A stretch of 35,539 bases of DNA from Thiomonas bhubaneswarensis (lineage in GTDB: Bacteria; Pseudomonadota; Gammaproteobacteria; Burkholderiales; Burkholderiaceae_C). The stretch is taken from positions 1 through 35,539 of the forward strand of contig NZ_LIPV01000017.1 of NCBI RefSeq assembly GCF_001418255.1. Direction: 5' to 3'. The notes beneath the pieces are model-generated. The model made no database searches. It saw only the letters and a program-made list of their open reading frames with translations, and had not been told where the DNA came from. How positions within the stretch are numbered: the first letter of the stretch is position 1; the number at the start of each line of letters is the position of its first letter. A program made the position numbers and the translations under genes. Shown here one piece after another: positions 33,843 through 35,539 of this stretch.

Positions 33843-34343
33843 TCAAGCGTTTTTAGCCAGTTCGTGCTGGATCAGTCGATCAAGCTCGGGAAAGTCGGGT
33901 TCGCCGAGAATTCGCTTGACGACGTTCCCTTGCTTGTCGACCAGAAACGTGGTCGGCGTCAGGCGGACGTCGTAGAACTCGCGTGCCAGGTGGCCATCCG
34001 CGTCCTTGGCAACCTTGAACGGTAAATGCCGGGTCGAGGTGTAGTCGGTCACATAAGACAGCGGGTCATAGCTCATATCCACCGCGATGAACTCGAAATT
34101 CCTTCCCTCGAATCGCTCGTACGTCTTGACCATTTGGGGCATTTCCTTGATGCAGGTAGCGCAGCTCGTGGCCCAGAAATTCACCAGATAGACCTGGCCT
34201 CGCAGGGAAGAGGTCGAAAGGGTTCTTCCAGTCAGCAGCACAAACGTCGCCTGCGGGACAGCCGGCTTCCTGGCCAGGACAAAATAGGCCATGCCGGCCA
34301 TGACGAACGCCACAGTGGCGGCAATTGTGAAACGCACACGCAT
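33843..34343 (-). CDS. ResA/TlpA-like membrane-anchored thioredoxin
   Basis: 166 residues with an N-terminal signal anchor (FTIAATVAFVMAGMAYFVLA) and a TlpA-type thioredoxin fold. The active site is SCATC (Cys61, Cys64) in VNFWATSCATCIKEMP, with Ser where Trp is usual (WCxxC). The cis-Pro loop is present (RLTPTTFLVDKQGN). It is the first gene of the five-gene minus-strand redox operon; the stop lies 14 bp from the DsbD-like start. Likely role: periplasmic reductase or thiol donor for copper-loaded or oxidised proteins. Confidence 0.9.
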   Translation of the reverse strand: MRVRFTIAATVAFVMAGMAYFVLARKPAVPQATFVLLTGRTLSTSSLRGQVYLVNFWATSCATCIKEMPQMVKTYERFEGRNFEFIAVDMSYDPLSYVTDYTSTRHLPFKVAKDADGHLAREFYDVRLTPTTFLVDKQGNVVKRILGEPDFPELDRLIQHELAKNA

Positions 34344-34531
34344 GATTTCACCTCGATCGATGTTTTCAAGAAGGCTGTGGTGATCGGCTCGCCCAGTTTC
34401 ATCGCGGAACGATGCTCTCGGACCGGGTCCGGAGGCTGGTCGTTGGGACGAGCCGGGGACAGAGGGCGACCTCGCAGATTGACCTGCTGCCGCAGCGCTG
34501 AGGCCGGACGAATGCCGGCTTTGAGGGGTGA

Positions 34532-34945
34532 TCAGACCCTGGGCGGGTGATAAGGGGCGTCAGGCGCCGCACTGGCGACGAAGCGTGTGTGGAATTGCGG
34601 CATGGAAGCTGCGTTCTGTACAAAGTGCCAAGCGAATGGCGCGGAAGCCGTCGCTAAAGCGATACCGCAGGGGACGGGGCAAAGGGCATGTCCGGCTACC
34701 GGGTGGCCCAGGCGGCCGTCCGGCCTCACTTCACGGCTGCGTTCAAAGGAATCGAGGGGATGCTGTGACTGTTGCAGGTCTGTGGCCGACAAGTCTGCGT
34801 GCGATGCCCCCATTAAAGCTTGATCTCGTCCGGGGCAGTGACTCAGCATGGCCGTGAACGTCGTGGCATCGCCCATAGCGGCCCAGCCTTGCAGCGGCAG
34901 CAACGCCAGCAGGACGGTGAGCAGGACGACACGCAAGGTGTTCAT
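34532..34945 (-). CDS. Small exported Cys-containing protein, unknown
   Basis: 137 residues starting MNTLRVVLLTVLLALLPLQGWAA, a strong signal peptide given here in two parts (MNTLRVVLLTVLLALLPLQG, WAA). The mature part has cysteines at SHCPGRD and ALCPVPCGIAL, and a Pro-rich end (APDAPYHPPRV). The layout resembles small periplasmic proteins that accompany RND metal pumps, and in design the 6811-7248 protein. It is 188 bp upstream of the redox operon on the same strand. No ribosome site is obvious. Function is unknown. Confidence 0.6.
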   Translation of the reverse strand: MNTLRVVLLTVLLALLPLQGWAAMGDATTFTAMLSHCPGRDQALMGASHADLSATDLQQSQHPLDSFERSREVRPDGRLGHPVAGHALCPVPCGIALATASAPFAWHFVQNAASMPQFHTRFVASAAPDAPYHPPRV

Positions 34946-35267
34946 GCAATCAGGCTATTGAGAAAAGCAAGGGGATATAAGCGAGCGTCATCATGCAAAT
35001 CGATATTTGAGTCCTGCATGCCTGCCGGAGTTCCAGCAAAAATTGGTTATGGTGCTGCCCTCGTCACGCAGGCGGCTGCGAACATGCGTGCGACGCACCA
35101 CAGCGCATACCGATCCTATTCGATTCAGAGAGGAATTTCTGTGTAAACTTTTTAGGGTGGCATGCTTTGCCCAAACTGCCGCAAAGGCATGACGTCGGCC
35201 GAAAAGTTTCTGTCACTTCGGCGATGAAAATGAAGGCAGTCATCCCGAAGATGAACAGCACGCCAAA
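34946..35267. other. Gene-poor spacer before repeat copy 2
   Basis: About 320 bp. A possible 21-codon frame (plus, 35162-35227) reads MLCPNCRKGMTSAEKFLSLRR with a CxxC, split here as MLCPNCRKGM and TSAEKFLSLRR; on the minus strand a hydrophobic stretch (FFGVLFIFGMTAFIFIAE) is open. Neither is complete or supported enough to call a gene. No promoter or terminator is clear. Confidence 0.3.
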
Positions 35268-35431
35268 AAATCCCTTGACTCTGGACCTCACTCCAAGGTC
35301 TAGAGTGCATCCATCGCGATGCGGCAGGTCTTTGTTCACCCGGGGATCATGCCAAGACAGATGGGTGTTTCAAACGAAGGAGTTCTGACATGGCAACACA
35401 ACGTCAGGTTGAAGTTTTCAGCGCCGGGTGC
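35268..35431 (+). repeat. Direct repeat, copy 2 of 2 (164 bp)
   Basis: Nearly identical to 15249-15411 (two differences seen). The copies share promoter, leader and 14 codons, then diverge: this copy continues with the normal GVCE codons, the first jumps to a C-terminal-like sequence. Confidence 0.95.
35275..35306 (+). promoter_or_regulatory. MerR-family promoter/operator, copy 2
   Basis: TTGACT (35275-35280) and TAGAGT (35301-35306), 20 bp apart, with the same 11-7-11 dyad (35278-35306) as copy 1. It drives the truncated thioredoxin-like gene at 35390. Confidence 0.75.
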
Positions 35432-35443
35432 GGCGTGTGTGAA
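35390..35443 (+). pseudogene. Thioredoxin-like gene, 5' part only, cut by foreign DNA
   Basis: ATG at 35390 behind AAGGAG. The first 18 codons (MATQRQVEVFSAGCGVCE) include the redox motif CGVC, so this copy once had a normal active site. After GAA (35443) the sequence changes to GGGGGCTGTCTGAATTTTTG, which does not continue the family. The gene is therefore truncated here, or its remainder lies beyond an inserted element outside the window. Confidence 0.7.
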
Positions 35444-35539
35444 GGGGGCTGTCTGAATTTTTGTGTTCGAGGCGCTGGGAGACTTGTCCACGGCGTCGGT
35501 CGGCGCTTGCGACGAACCGAACGACGCGGTGGGCAAGTC
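35444..35539. mobile_element. Probable end of an insertion sequence (family unassigned)
   Basis: The abrupt break in the thioredoxin-like gene and a terminus-like start (GGGGGCTGTCTGAATTTTTG) suggest the outer end of an IS. Minus-strand frames are open to the window edge, as a transposase C-terminus would be, but I cannot match a family. The other end is outside the window. Confidence 0.4.

Noticed and set aside
35064-35339. 91-codon minus-strand frame before the right end
   Set aside because: Its first part is antisense to the repeated promoter segment; the hydrophobic stretch alone is not enough to call a gene.
1-35539. CRISPR arrays, tRNA and rRNA genes
   Set aside because: No regularly spaced short repeats, no tRNA-like clover or CCA-ending segments and no rRNA-like sequence were seen.

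Overview
The window is a GC-rich, mosaic accessory region, apparently a metal-resistance island, most likely from a betaproteobacterium (Burkholderiales, perhaps Thiomonas-, Cupriavidus- or Acidovorax-like). That placement rests on the style of the dmeRF, cusCBA, copRS/copABI and PbrR/CadR-type MerR genes plus Tat-exported multicopper oxidases. It is an inference; no rRNA or housekeeping gene is present to confirm it.

Layout. (1) About 1-4.74 kb is a mobile defence patch. A truncated IS3 transposase meets the broken end of a PHP/ATPase (TrlF-like) gene, followed on the minus strand by a complete PaeR7I/XhoI-type restriction-modification pair and a Tn3-type resolvase. (2) 5.1-6.7 kb is a minus-strand cobalt/nickel unit: an RcnR/DmeR repressor and a DmeF efflux pump, with a G-tract operator upstream. 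(3) 6.8-15.15 kb is a copper/silver efflux unit: a small secreted Cys/Met protein, cusC-cusB-cusA, a short membrane protein on the opposite strand, and three small exported proteins, the last a CusF-like copper chaperone. (4) 15.25-18.7 kb holds decayed genes (an internally deleted thioredoxin-like gene and a frameshifted zinc-ribbon gene), then a Cd/Pb/Zn P1B-2 ATPase divergent from its MerR regulator across a textbook 19-bp-spacer MerR promoter. (5) 19.0-24.6 kb carries a multicopper oxidase with a compensated double frameshift, an unusual P1B ATPase with CPD in place of CPC and a cysteine-free N-terminal domain, then DUF302, SHOCT and Spy/ZraP-like proteins. (6) 24.9-30.7 kb is the copper two-component system (copS, copR) divergent from copA-copB-copI. 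(7) 31-34.3 kb is a minus-strand periplasmic thiol-redox operon: a ResA-like thioredoxin, a split DsbD (core plus a separate alpha domain), an unknown periplasmic protein and a TlpA-like protein. (8) The right end repeats a 163-bp segment first seen at 15.25 kb (a MerR-type promoter plus the start of the thioredoxin-like gene) and is then cut by unrelated, probably mobile, DNA.

Together the genes cover cytoplasmic export of soft metals (P-type ATPases, DmeF), periplasm-to-outside export (CusCBA), periplasmic oxidation, sequestration and chaperoning (multicopper oxidases, CopB, CopI, CusF-like, Met-rich proteins), and probably repair of copper-damaged disulfides (DsbD/TlpA module). Two promoters (upstream of the 19.0-kb oxidase and of copA) share a spaced element and -10 distance that suggest common control by CopR. 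The most interesting signals are the 20-kb segment flanked by direct repeats, the CPD-type ATPase, the split dsbD operon, the two-repeat Tat protein with its cluster of small exported proteins, and the tandem metal-binding repeat in CusB.
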